Part shown: positions 1-10,100 of the stretch, in pieces
Position numbering within the stretch: the first letter of the stretch is position 1
How the letters are laid out: each line of letters starts with the position of its first letter
Source: Dendrolimus kikuchii
Lineage: Eukaryota; Arthropoda; Insecta; Lepidoptera; Lasiocampidae
Direction of reading: 5' to 3'
Length of the DNA: 64,000 nucleotides
Assembly (NCBI GenBank): GCA_019925095.2
Contig: CM034411.1
Location: 11,046,001-11,110,000 of the forward strand
Position numbers and translations under genes: made by a program
Notes under the pieces: generated by a model
Told to the model about the DNA's origin: nothing
What the model saw: only the letters and a program-made list of their open reading frames with translations
Database searches by the model: none

Positions 1-520
1 TTTTGTTACAAAAGATATTTTAAACTACTATTTTGTTTTAAAACTTTCGATTTTTGGTTAACTAGAGTAAGTAATGTAACTAAAACTGAAAATCTTAAAA
101 CAAAATATCGGGATATAAAGTATTCTAAGTTAAGACCCGATTATACCCGGAGTATAATCTAGCTCTGTGTCGAGTTTCACTTCAATGCGTTCAGTAATTC
201 AAGGGATGCTCTACCAGACAGACAGACGGACACAGACAAAACTCTACAAGTTGCATTTTCGGAATCTTCTGGTCTGAATTGTCTGTTCTGATTTTTTTCC
301 CATATTTAAAGGCAATATACAAACTCGAATCATTTATAGATTTATTATATTATAGACTAAGTTTCACCAAGGTCTAGTCTAAAATAAATTAAAGATTTTG
401 AAACAAAGTAATAATTTAAAATAACATTTGAAACAGATAAGCTTGGTAAGTGTTTTTGTTCAATAAATGTTTTATTAACTTACGAAGACTAATTTATTGA
501 TTACTAAAATTTACCCCGCC
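1..520. other. AT-rich stretch, no gene seen
   Basis: No open frame with coding character. It contains a short AGACAGACAGACGGACACAGAC run near 217-238, a motif often found in degraded Lepidoptera repeats. Confidence 0.4.
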
Positions 521-521
521 T

Positions 522-1351
522 GCTGCGCCGCGGGTCAACAGTTTACCCGTCTTCCTGTAAGTAATACAATAGTCTACAGTTCCTTTTAAATACTGTAAAA
601 CTCGCTTAGCTGCCAAACAATGACTCTTGTCATAACGGTTATTGGCTCAAATAACTTACAGCGTAAGCTATATCAGGCCTAGTATTTACAGCTATATACA
701 TTAAAAATCCCAATAAGTTTTGGTAAGGATACTCACAGCTCTGCTCACTCTTTTTGAGCTTATTATTTTGTAACGGTGTAGACTTCTCCTTACAATCTTT
801 CATACCAAAACGTTTCAAAACAACTCTTGTATATGTTTTTTGGCTGACTGATATGTTCTTATTTTCGTCATATTTAAGCCCAAACAATATTTTAATGGAC
901 CCAAATCTTTTAATGAGAAATCTTTTTCCAAATCACTTTTGACAATGTCCAATGAAATTTTTTCTTTGTAAAATAAAATAATATCATCGACATATACGGT
1001 GAGTATGACAGTTTCATCATTAAAACATTTTAAGTATATACAAGATTCGGAAGAGGTTTGCTTAAAACCTATGATTGATAAAATTTCGTTTAATTTTATA
1101 TTCCATGCTCGTGCAGCCTGTTTTAGGCCATATACCGATTTCCTTAATAAGCAAACTTTGTTCTCTGCACCTTGCCTGACGTCAATGGGAGTGGCATCAG
1201 TGTCAGGGTATCCAACTATGCAATTCCACAGATTTTCATGTAGAAGATACATGCGCATTTTAAACTTCCATGAAGCAAAGTCGCCTCTTCCTTTTAAATA
1301 TATTGCCAATGAATGCAGGCTTGATACTGTTTTCTTATGATCCCCTGACAT
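522..1351 (-). mobile_element. Ty1/copia retrotransposon remnant (gag-RT deletion derivative)
   Basis: The minus strand encodes a gag-like N-terminus just after an ATG at 1349-1351 (YLKGRGDFASWKFKMRMYLL), which passes abruptly into copia reverse transcriptase (SVYGLKQAARAWN, then LTVYVDDIILF with the YVDD box, then LKDLGPLKYCLGL). Near 880 the frame shifts to VVLKRFGMKDCKEKSTPLQ and TRPDIAYAVSYLSQ, and after another break to LAAKRVLQYLKGTVDY at about 535-610. It is multiply broken and not functional. Confidence 0.85.
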
Positions 1352-1667
1352 TTTTTTTTTATTGCAGGAGATCAGCAGACAGGCAGACGGCCCACTTGAT
1401 GGAAAGCGGTTACTGTCGCCTATGGACATTTGCAACACTAAAGTTGCTACAAATGCGCTGCTGCTCTCTTAAGGGAAACTGGAACCTGGTCACTAATGCC
1501 GGAACACAACACAAGGTTGTTATGGTGACATACTCTAGACCAGGGGTGGTAGCCATCCAGTCGGGCAAATGCCCTACCACCTGGCTGTGGGTTGTTTTGT
1601 CGCCTCTTACGACAGGCCGCCCGGCCGCAGGGAATTGTATTCTTTCTCCGTTCCTGCACGGATAAAA
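1351..1667 (-). repeat. ~300-bp retroposon family A, copy 1
   Basis: Read on the minus strand it begins ATCCGTGCAGGAACGG and ends with CTCCTGCAATAAAAAAAAA, an A-rich tail. It is the same unit as copies at 3622, 8514, 15772, 28310, 46487, 48070 and 57184. It is inserted at the ATG of the copia gag remnant. Confidence 0.85.
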
Positions 1668-2270
1668 ATGATGACGGATGACATATTGAAACTTTTGGTT
1701 TGTTACTTTCTCAGACGTACTTACTTACTAAACACAATAAACAGAATGCCATAACAACTTTGAAATGAAAAATGGAACAATTAGCTCATTATACAGAGCC
1801 TCGTGCTGATACCGAATGTTGGAAAATATCTTCTAGTAAAAGATTGTGTTAACTGTTCAACATTTTTTTATTGAAGTGAGTTTGAATTTAAAAATGTATT
1901 CCACACATTAATAACATTTTTGTCTATGACATTAAATGAGGTTTTACAACAATTTTATATCGCAAACTATCCCATCTCCCGGAAGAAAAGTATCTGTGCC
2001 CATTTTCGGAATTAAAACTACATATCGAGGGCTTCATAACAAATGGGCGAACAGACAAAAGTGCAGTTTTACACAAGGGACAAAATTGTGAATAAAACAA
2101 AACTAGTTGATTTTATAAGGCTGAAAATTGGAATACCCTTATTTTCAGATATACTTGCATACTAGTAAGACTTTCTAAATTGTAACATGCATAGATTTTT
2201 AGTAAATAACAGAAAAATGGCATTTTTGCGTATACGCCTATATGTTATGAAACCCTTGTATGTACACCAA
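1668..2270. other. Unannotated AT-rich stretch
   Basis: No coding frame, RNA gene or clear terminal repeat seen. The part at 2040-2240 resembles degraded non-coding repeat sequence. Confidence 0.3.
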
Positions 2271-2390
2271 AATTACCAAATCAGCCAAATCGACTAAATT
2301 GACGACATCGGCCAAATTGACCAAATCGGCCAAATCAGCCAAATCGACCAAATCTGCCAAATCGACCAAATCGGTCATATCGTTTATAAT
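2271..2390. repeat. Period-9 tandem repeat (CCAAATCGA-like)
   Basis: About 12 imperfect copies of a 9-bp unit of the CCAAATCGA / CCAAATCGG type. On the minus strand it reads as RFGRFG. Confidence 0.8.
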
Positions 2391-3048
2391 CAATCATATT
2401 GTTACGACCTGAGCGCCGACAAAAGACAAATTCACACCTGCATACCTGTAGACATTTTATTACCTTTGCGGCATTTGGACTTATTTTGTTTACTTTGTGT
2501 TTAAAATTTGTGATTAGAAAAACAGCGCATTGTGTATTGTAATCTTTTATGGTAGTCATTAGCCAGGTGTGTACACATATTGTATTTATACAGTATAAAG
2601 CAATGCCCCAATGGAGGGATGAGATGCGTGTGATTGAATCGTGCATTACGTTTGGACTGGTTGTCTACAGTTATATTTATACCTGTGTTATACGTGTTTG
2701 TATAGTTCTAATAAACTTTATAGTTATAATAATTCCAACGGCATTTCAATTCGAGTCCCGCAACTCGTAACAATATCAATTAACCTCTATCTCTCGCTAC
2801 TACAACCCATAAAAAACAAGGCACATCAAAGCGAACTCCTTTTATTATATATAGAACCTCATATTCCAATTTGTATAAACTCAACGTAACCAAATAATGT
2901 TGAAGCTCGACGTTTTTCCCTTTTAGCTTTTTACAAAAATTAAATGCGCCGACAGAGGGAAACGTAATCCGGCATCCTTAAATTGATTTGTCGGTTTCTT
3001 TTTAGTACTTAATAGCATATATATATTATTTCTAAAGAGGTTTTTATT
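2391..3048. other. Unannotated stretch, likely degraded repeat
   Basis: No credible gene. Short open frames on both strands lack coding bias. Confidence 0.3.
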
Positions 3049-3052
3049 TTAA

Positions 3053-3272
3053 CCCTTATGACTATTATCGATATACTTATCGATATACCAAAAAGCCGCA
3101 AGACTAACACTATCACTATTTCGTAATATAATTATATACCAAGAAAATATACCCATTTCATACAAATCCTATATAAACAGAGTGAGACAACAACACAATT
3201 AACAATCACGTGCACAAACGCGATCTGCACTCTCATCGCGGACACTTATGTGCTATTAGTGAGCTAAAGATT
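3053..3272 (-). mobile_element. piggyBac-like MITE, copy 1 (one end eroded)
   Basis: Preceded by TTAA at 3049-3052 and starting CCCTTATGAC. It is homologous along its length to copies at 45214, 46083 and 55874. The right end GAGCTAAAG lacks the final GGG-TTAA, replaced by a T-run. Confidence 0.75.
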
Positions 3273-3394
3273 TTTTTTTTTATTAGACTTGTTTAATCAA
3301 CAATAAAACAGCATTTATATTACCTAGTATTTGTTATAAAAATGATCAATACCTCGCTCAAGGTAGTGCTTTGCGCAGTGCTCTGTTGAGCTAT

Positions 3395-3621
3395 TTGATT
3401 TGATGCCTACGTCGCCATTTTACCACCGCACCGCTTGCCGGCGACTGGGAGTTCATGCCCACTTCCTTGAAACCTGGAAATCATGCACTATACGTGGCGC
3501 TCGCTCCTTTATCGCATCCCGCGGTTTTTCCAGAGCGCTACGATATGGGGCTCTTCAAAAAGGGCGTAACCAGATATTTAAAGCCTCAACGGGATAGGCA
3601 ACGCATCGGCTCCCCGTATTC
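3395..3621 (+). mobile_element. Non-LTR retrotransposon 3' coding end
   Basis: One frame reads PERYDMGLFKKGVTRYLK, the tail of reverse transcriptase ORFs very common in lepidopteran LINEs. Two frames are needed to follow it, so it is decayed. It is joined directly to a family A retroposon. Confidence 0.65.
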
Positions 3622-3928
3622 TTATCCATGCAGGAACGGAGAAAGAATACAATTTCCTGCGGCCGGGCGGCCTGTCGTAAGAGGCGACTTAACAACCCAC
3701 AGCCAGGTGGTAGGGCATTTACCCGACTGGATAGCTACCACCCCTGGTCTAAAACCGCCATAACAACCTTGAGTTGTGTTCCGGCATTAGTGACCAGGTT
3801 CCAGTCTCCCTTAAGAGAGCAGCAACGCATTTGTAGCAACTTTGGTGTTGCAAATGTGACGGCAGCGACTTGCCATCAAGTGGACCCGTTTGCCAGTTTG
3901 CCTACTAGCCAACATAAAAAAATATAAC
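3622..3928 (-). repeat. ~300-bp retroposon family A, copy 2
   Basis: Homologous to copy 1 in the opposite orientation on the + strand (begins TTATCCATGCAGGAACGG and ends in an A-run near 3915-3925). Confidence 0.85.
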
Positions 3929-3947
3929 AAGAATTTAATAGCCATAG

Positions 3948-4053
3948 CGTAGCCATCCAGACGGAAATACACTACCACCTGGTTGTGGGTTGTTTAGTCG
4001 CCTCTTGTGAAAGGTATCAGGATATTGTACTCTTCCCCCGTTCCTGCTTGGAT
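3948..4053 (+). repeat. Partial family A retroposon, inverted next to copy 2
   Basis: Matches only the terminal third of the family (AGCCATCCAGACGG through CCGTTCCTGCTTGGAT) in the orientation opposite to copy 2, forming an inverted pair. Confidence 0.7.
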
Positions 4054-4678
4054 GCCTTTTAGTTAGCTCTTTAATATACTCTTAAGTAGGTATTTACAGT
4101 ATCTTAATACATTTAAGTACCACTCTCATTAGTTACTAAGTATAACGAAACTGAAACAAACCATACATGGTTTACATACGTACAAACTACATACATATAT
4201 TTGACTTTCAAAGCAAGTTAATAGCGAGCCGTACAGTAAAACCGAGCATTTCAAAGTGGTATAACTATTATGAGCGCACAAAGTTAACGTTGCTACTCAA
4301 ATTAATTGAAGGAGTTTACACCACTAGAATAAGGCAAGGGCGTAATTAATGTACAATATAGTTTGAGCATAAACGAGTTACTGTAGTAACGATGTGAAGT
4401 TTCAAATCATAAGTTTCTCATCTCGAAATTTAAGGTGCCGATGCTTATAAGCTAATTAATTTAAATTATTAACTGCTAAACTATAGTATATGCAGTTAAT
4501 AGTATAGTTTATACTATTAATTGTATATATATGTGTATAAGATTTTATTGTTGTTATAATTATCCTATGCAATGATGTAATGTCTGTCCTGAAGATATTT
4601 TGTGGGCTCAACGGAAAATCAGCGCTGGTCGACAGACTAGAGACTGATGGCCCTTTTAGGACAAGTTTTGTTTTTAAG
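4054..4678. other. AT-rich stretch without gene
   Basis: No coding signal. The block at 4600-4665 (GGCTCAACGGAAAATCAGCG) is shared with about 58080-58165 and so belongs to a dispersed repeat. Confidence 0.4.
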
Positions 4679-5011
4679 TCTTTTTTATATATATAAAAAG
4701 CAATTGCTGTTCGTTAGTCTCTCTAAAACTCGAAAACGTCTGCAATGATTTGGCTAATTTTGGTTTTGAATTATTTGTGGAAGGTCCAGGGAAGGTTTAA
4801 AAGGTGAGTAAATATGAAAAAAATGCTTGGAATATAGTAAAACGACAATTTCGCTTTCTCTTAGAAACTATTCCTACCTGTCAAACGTTTGATGTTAGTT
4901 CCGGAGAAGTTTTGACCACATTTTTTACTAAAGTTCAAACATTCTGCAATTATCATTCAGCTTTTTTATTTATTGATTCTGAGGCGGTACGAAGTTTGCC
5001 GGGTCAGCTAG
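4679..5011 (+). mobile_element. Helitron-like repeat ending CTAG (MSKYEKNAW type)
   Basis: It ends GCCGGGTCAGCTAG followed by T (5012). Its body is shared with an inverted copy at about 52078-52412 and part of 58200-58290. The short frame beginning SKYEKNAWN arises in both long copies and is not a gene. The 5' boundary is approximate. Confidence 0.55.
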
Positions 5012-6270
5012 TATTATATAATTATATGTTGCTTATATTTAATACATTAGGAATTAATGTCTTGCCCTCTAAAGGCTTAAATAGAAAAGTAATGTAAGAA
5101 AATCGTAATGATTTTTCAAGGTCTGACAATCGTTACCCCAAGCGACTATAGGTTTCGTTATGCGAGTGATAGACGTGTAAGCATTTATGCCAGCCAACTC
5201 AGTATCAGGTTTACGGGGTAGATAGAATCTCAAAAAGGCCTAGATTTGCCCAAAAATTTGAAAAAAAGCTAAATCGCTAAGTAATTAACAAAGCTTAATA
5301 ACAGTAGTTGATTTTTATATAATTTATTACCTACTGTATAGATTACGAATAAATTACCTACAGAAATTAAGTATAATTTTATTTAATAACAAAAATTAAC
5401 AATGTTATACACAGAAAAAAACTGTGAGTGCGTGTGTGCAGCAAGTAGAAGTGAACGAAGTAGAAGTGAAACAAAGTGTGACAATGGGTGGAGGGATTTT
5501 AAATTTCGTGACGTCACATTTCATGTATTATATCGTGACAATATATTTTAGCCTTAAAACATGAAATTTTAAGTATTAACGAAAAAATAAAAAACTTCAA
5601 TACATTTCATATGAAGTGTTTAAATTATTAAATATAATATAGTATATTCTCTAGACTTTGTCCTATAGATTTGTGTTTATCTCTTTTTAGTGTCGCTTTT
5701 TCGTTTCATCGAGTTTCAAATCACAACGAATCTAAAGAAGTTTCACTTCAAAATATACTCAGAGCAATTTAGTGTCTTTTTAGTCTGAGTCAAATTCGTC
5801 GTGAAAGGTTATGGTTAGATCTTGTGCTGACGAATATTGATGGCTGGGGATTTTGTATCATTTCCAATAACTGATTTTAACCATTTTTTAAATGATGGCT
5901 CCTTCTCCCATTCTGCTCTGTAATATGCGTACTTCATTTTCTTTTTGCTGGAACGTCCATCATCACTAAGATAGATTTTACTTTCACGTAATTATAATAC
6001 ATGCTCGTAACACAATAAAAACCAAATTGAATAAATCTAAATACTGAATACGTGTAACGTGAAAGTTTGCGCGTTTAGTTTTTACAAGGTTTTTCTTTTA
6101 AAACCTTACTTTCGTTTCGTTGTTAGCATTTCTCTGGTCTTGTTTATTAAGATATGATAATTTTCGTCTAAATTTTGGGCTAGAGGCTAAATCATTATTA
6201 TGGTGGCTAAACAAACTTAAAAAAGGCTATATCTATCCCCAAAAGACCTAATTGTCAACACTGCGTGCAA
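5012..6270. other. AT-rich non-coding stretch
   Basis: No exon-like GC or open frames seen. Several short repeats are possible (GTAGAAGTGAAC doubled at 5444-5467) but none is assignable. Confidence 0.4.
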
Positions 6271-6273
6271 TTA

Positions 6274-6504
6274 AGTACAGTCAAAACTTAAATGCGCTTC
6301 GAGTGAAGTCAGTTCCGTTTGCGCTGGTCCAGTCTAATTTTATACCTTACGATGTATTGTGCGAAAGAAATAGCATACGAGCCCGGACAGCGGCCGAACG
6401 AGAGCGCAACGCTCACCTCTCAGCTCCGTCCGTGAACTATATAATTGTGTTCTGCCTGACATGTACGACCTTCAGGGACGCATTTACGTTATGCTCGCAC
6501 TGTA
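6274..6504. mobile_element. Foldback MITE with AACTTAAATGCG termini, copy 1
   Basis: The left end CAAAACTTAAATGCGCTTC is answered at the right by GGGACGCATTTACGTTATGC, an inverted pair. A second copy is at 29643-29879 and one arm is at 37617-37686. The internal open frame of 94 codons is a by-product. Confidence 0.65.
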
Positions 6505-6998
6505 AGCGAACGAAGTTCCTTATCGCACGTTACTAGGCGGATGGGGGCTAGGCAAAAAAAGTCTTAGCCAAAGAAAAAACGCTGTGCTCTATATATTACT
6601 ATACAATTTCGAACTTTAATGCAAAATAACATCTAAAATAAAATACATTAATGTAGTATACGCTGTATTGAAAATGCAAGGTCTTGTAATTGCCTTGTTA
6701 CTATAAAATTTCTTTGATGGTCTTTGATGGCCTCCTATTTCCTCCGATGGCTTTGGATGGGTTTTGAAACTTCATTCCAACCAGGTGTCCTAAAGACATC
6801 TCACTAGTTTTTCGTCCATGTGTTACCATAAGAAAGAAAACTTACAAAAACGAATAAATCTACGTCTATCAATTTTATTCTATATTGCCGGTCCCATGAC
6901 ACGTACGCTTCTTCCATGGTTTATGTTGCCATTTTATTATGATGCAAGCTCTCTATCTGTCTTTCTCTCTTAAGATCGATCTTTATTTTTCTTTTCAG

Positions 6999-7100
6999 AA
7001 ATGATGATTACGTGTATGCTAACTACGGTGAACAGGAACCCAGAGGTCTCCAGCCCGTGCAGGTGGAATACCCCGACGAAAGTACATTCCGGCATAGCAA
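6999..7100 (+). CDS. Penultimate coding exon of unrecognised + strand gene
   Basis: Acceptor TTTTCTTTTCAG ends at 6998 and donor GTAAGG starts at 7101. In the frame shared with the next exon it reads NDDYVYANYGEQEPRGLQPV, then QVEYPDESTFRHS, with a split Lys codon. It is rich in Tyr, Glu and Pro and has no domain I recognise. The first base completes a codon from an upstream exon that I could not locate with confidence in 1-6990; it may lie outside the window. Confidence 0.7.
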
Positions 7101-7664
7101 GTAAGGATATAATTATGTACTAGCTAAACTAAAATTTCATTTTTTTAATGCGAAGCTGTGACTAGTGTTGTCAACCATACTTTACAATAATGTATTTTAC
7201 TTTATTTTTGGTACATACTTTTGGTGGTATATATATACTTTTGCATAAAAATAAAGTATGTGAAAATACACTGTTTCCAATCTTTACAGTGATGTATAAA
7301 ATAAAACACTTATATGGATAATTACTGAACTACTATCGACCGAGATTTTACTATAAGAGTTTTTCTAAATAATGAATCTGTAATGGCGAGAAGAGAGGAA
7401 CAGGACATTTATAAACTTGGTAAAAATGAGTTGCTTATTTCTTTAAATTGGGAATGTAAATACAACTTCCAAAAATTTAAGGATAATGAAAAATTGTTTG
7501 TGTGTGCTACAAACACACAAAAATACGACATATTTATTACAAAAGAAGAAATAAATAAAAATTTGAAAAATACATTTTTTTTTTCCTTCAAATAAATAAT
7601 GTAAACAAATAAAGTATTATTTGTTTCCTAAAAATGTGACACGTTCTTTTTCTTAAAAATAAAT

Positions 7665-7905
7665 GATAACCCTAGCTGGGACAGCTGGTAGACTCCCTAC
7701 CTAATGGAAAGCGGTTACTGTCGCCTATAGATGCTTGCAACACCAAGGGCGAAGTCAACGCATTGCCAGCATTTAACATGGGATGAAGGAGATGGGATAT
7801 AGGATACGTAGGAATGGTATAGAGGGATCAGAGAGAAGGAGAGGGATAGGAGGAGTTCCCACCCCTAGAGGGTCAGACAGGAGAAATGGAATAGAGGGAC
7901 GAAAG
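7665..7905. repeat. Diverged family A relative
   Basis: Shares AATGGAAAGCGGTTACTGTC and the CTTGCAACACCAAGG block with family A, then diverges into a purine-rich GGGATAGGAGGAG section. A similar unit in reverse lies at about 16310-16475. Confidence 0.55.
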
Positions 7906-7989
7906 TTATTGTTATTTAGATTTTTTATAGCTGGAGCAGAGCTTGTGTATTCTTACTAATGTGCTGTTCGCCTCGAAGGATTTATTACA

Positions 7990-8190
7990 GGTTTTTTTGA
8001 TAACAAAAACAAAAGCGACTTCAAACTAAAAAGCAATACATAAATATTTTCTACGACATCTTGAAGTAGATGCATTTTGCAATTGTGTTGTCGTTTTTTA
8101 TATTTTAATTGGCGCCGACTTCAAGATGTAGAAAATAATTATTTATTTTTTTGCTTTTTAGTATGAAGTCGGTTTGGTTTTTGTTAAAAA
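7990..8190. mobile_element. Foldback element with ~75-bp inverted arms
   Basis: The left arm contains AAAGCGACTTCAAACTAAAA and TATTTTCTACGACATCTTGA. The right arm, reversed, reads AACCGACTTCATACTAAAAA and TTTTCTACATCTTGAAGTCG. The loop is about 45 bp. Confidence 0.75.
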
Positions 8191-8513
8191 CTTTGCCTAC
8201 TTTTTAGTTACAGACATACTTGAATAGCTTTAGGAATAATATAATAAGCGCCTGTAGAAATTGTACTACTGACCCGTATAAAAGTACAAGTCTGCTTTTT
8301 GAAGAGTGTAGATGCTCAGCGTTCTTTAACAAGGGTTGCTCTCGATTGTCCTGAGATACACTCATCAAATTCTGACATGGCGATAATGGGACTATCTTAG
8401 GCGTATACTCTTTCGAAAAACAAATATTCGGTTATAATAGTATATGAAAAATCAGGTGACCAACCTGAAAACCTCCTTCTTTTGGAAGTTGGTTGTAAAA
8501 CCCCAAATCGTTT

Positions 8514-8821
8514 CTATCCGTGCAGGAACGGAGAAAGAATACAATTTCCTGCGGCAGGCCGGCCTGTCGTAAGAGGCGACAAAACAACCCACAGCCAGAT
8601 GGTAGGGCATTTGCCCGATTGGATGGCTACCACCCCTGGTCAACGTATGTCTCCATAACAACCTTGAGTTGTGTTCCGGCATTAGTGACCAGGTTCCAGT
8701 CGGAAGAGAGCAGCAGCGCATTTATAACACCTTTGGTGTTGCAAATGTCTATAGGCGATGGTAACCGCTTTCCATCAAGTGGGCCGTTTGCCTGTCTGCT
8801 GAACTCCTGCAATAAAAAAAT
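8514..8821 (-). repeat. ~300-bp retroposon family A, copy 3
   Basis: Full-length family member, in sense on the + strand as written (TATCCGTGCAGGAACGG to TGCAATAAAAAAATCG). AAATCGT occurs on both sides (8506 and 8816 areas) and could be a target-site duplication. Confidence 0.85.
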
Positions 8822-8924
8822 CGTAATGCTGTGAGAAAAAATCGGTTACGTAGACTTTCTTTTTTATGGATGTATAGGTTTGCGTTTGCCATTGTTTTAC
8901 CTGATGAAGAGCGGAGACGCGGTC

Positions 8925-9216
8925 TAGGTTGGAGTACTCTTTCCTGGAAAATACCTATTCACTCGTGACTTGAAGACTTCACTGTATTTGTCAGGAAAAG
9001 CAGACTCCGGCAAATTATTCCACTCTTCAGCAATGCGCACCAGAAAAAATGAAGCGAAGCGCTTGGTTCTAACTGACGGTGTTTCCACCATGTAACGGTG
9101 GCGCATAACGGTACGTCTGATTGTCCAATGGTTAAATGGGGATGGAGGTACTATCTCTTGCAGTTCTAAGGAACACTCCCCGAAAATTATCCGATAGCCA
9201 AGACTATCGTTAATCT
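8925..9216 (-). mobile_element. Non-LTR retrotransposon 3' coding end
   Basis: The minus strand encodes LELQEIVPPSPFNHWTIRRT, then [20 protein letters not shown] and FKSRVNRYF, the C-terminus of a common lepidopteran LINE reverse transcriptase, ending in a stop. It lies antisense in the last intron of the + gene and stops about 15 bp before its acceptor. Confidence 0.7.
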
Positions 9217-9231
9217 CTATCAATATTCCAG

Positions 9232-9367
9232 GAAACCCCCAGCCAACAGCCGTCAAGTGTCACAGTTCTCCCGCTACTCCGACGTGATGCTGCCACCGGT
9301 ACGCCGCACCTTCTACCACCCGTACATGGATTACGCCGTGCCCGATTACGTCCCTTTCGCGTACTGA
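9232..9367 (+). CDS. Terminal coding exon of unrecognised + strand gene
   Basis: The acceptor AATATTCCAG ends at 9231. The frame continues from the exon at 6999-7100 (split AAG codon) and stops at TGA 9365-9367. It reads KPPANSRQVSQFSRYSDVML, then PPVRRTFYHPYMDYAVPDYV and PFAY. Tyr and Pro content is high, as in cytoplasmic tails or extracellular structural proteins, but I do not recognise the family. GC content is much higher than in the flanks, supporting a real exon. Together the two exons give about 77 C-terminal residues. Confidence 0.75.
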
Positions 9368-9948
9368 ACCGTAAAGCAACTCCGGACTCTTCCAGATGTT
9401 TCTAGCACTGTCGGGAAATACCCTTGAATGTACAAACACGTTGCGGGCTTTAATATATCAATATTAAACAATCATATCGGGAGCATATCCTCTGCTTAGC
9501 AAGACTCTCGTCTTAAAAATTCGAGCTTTCTCTGCGTTTACTTCCAATATTTTTATAATAAAAATACTTATTGACTTTACTGTGTAGATATGCAACTAAT
9601 ATACCCCCTTTTTAAATAATCGTATTTTTCTATAGGTATAAGCATATTTTACCATGGAGAAAGGATATTAGGAGTGGCAATCGCAAAATAAACAACGTAA
9701 GTTGCATGAATAGTTTGCGCCGCAAATCATTCTTTACAGCGTTTTATTTTTAGATCAAGTTAAATATTGAAAAGAAACATAACAAGACTTTCAATTTTTA
9801 AATTATTCGGACTAAAAAAATGTTTGAAATAAAACGTCAAAAATGGCCGCTTCATAGATTCATATTACGAATGTAACATATCAAATAAATTGAAACTTCA
9901 TCTTATATCGTAAACTACCAATATATGTAGAGATGTGTGGATTTCACT
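9368..9948. other. 3' UTR and AT-rich downstream region of + gene
   Basis: No further coding frame. The candidate poly(A) signal at 9557 lies here. Confidence 0.4.
9557..9562 (+). terminator. Candidate poly(A) signal AATAAA of + strand gene
   Basis: An AATAAA about 190 bp past the stop codon at 9367 would give a normal-length 3' UTR. AT-rich sequence produces such hexamers by chance, so this is tentative. Confidence 0.4.
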
Positions 9949-10100
9949 AATGGCTGGTTCACATATCTCACTTTTCAATTATTCATTCCGTTGCCTTAGC
10001 ATCGGTGAATTTTGGCATTACTTGTATGTAATGGAGCTCATGTCAAATTTTAACGGACAGTAAGGAATGAGGCATAAGAGATTCTTCAAACGCGGCCGGT
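9949..10100. mobile_element. Palindromic MITE (GGCCGGTT family), copy 1
   Basis: Begins AATGGCTGGTTC, ends CGGCCGG, and carries the shared inner block ATGTCAAATTTTAACGGACAG. It is related to copies at 19623, 23101, 24451 and 40075. Confidence 0.6.

Larger units (their letters stand above)
7101..9231 (+). other. Last intron of the + strand gene
   Basis: Bounded by GTAAGG and TTCCAG. It holds a family A relative (7665-7905), a foldback element (7990-8190), a family A copy (8514-8821) and a LINE tail (8925-9216). 7140-7660 and 8200-8510 are AT-rich with no feature I can name. Confidence 0.65.

Noticed and set aside
3628..3927. MQERRKNTISCG... frames at several loci as genes
   Set aside because: They belong to the repeated family A retroposon.
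4804..5097. MSKYEKNAWNIVK... frame as a gene
   Set aside because: The same sequence is present in an inverted repeat copy at 52078-52412.
6252..6536. 94-codon + frame as an exon of the + strand gene
   Set aside because: It lies within a foldback MITE, and its frame has no donor leading in phase to the exon at 6999.
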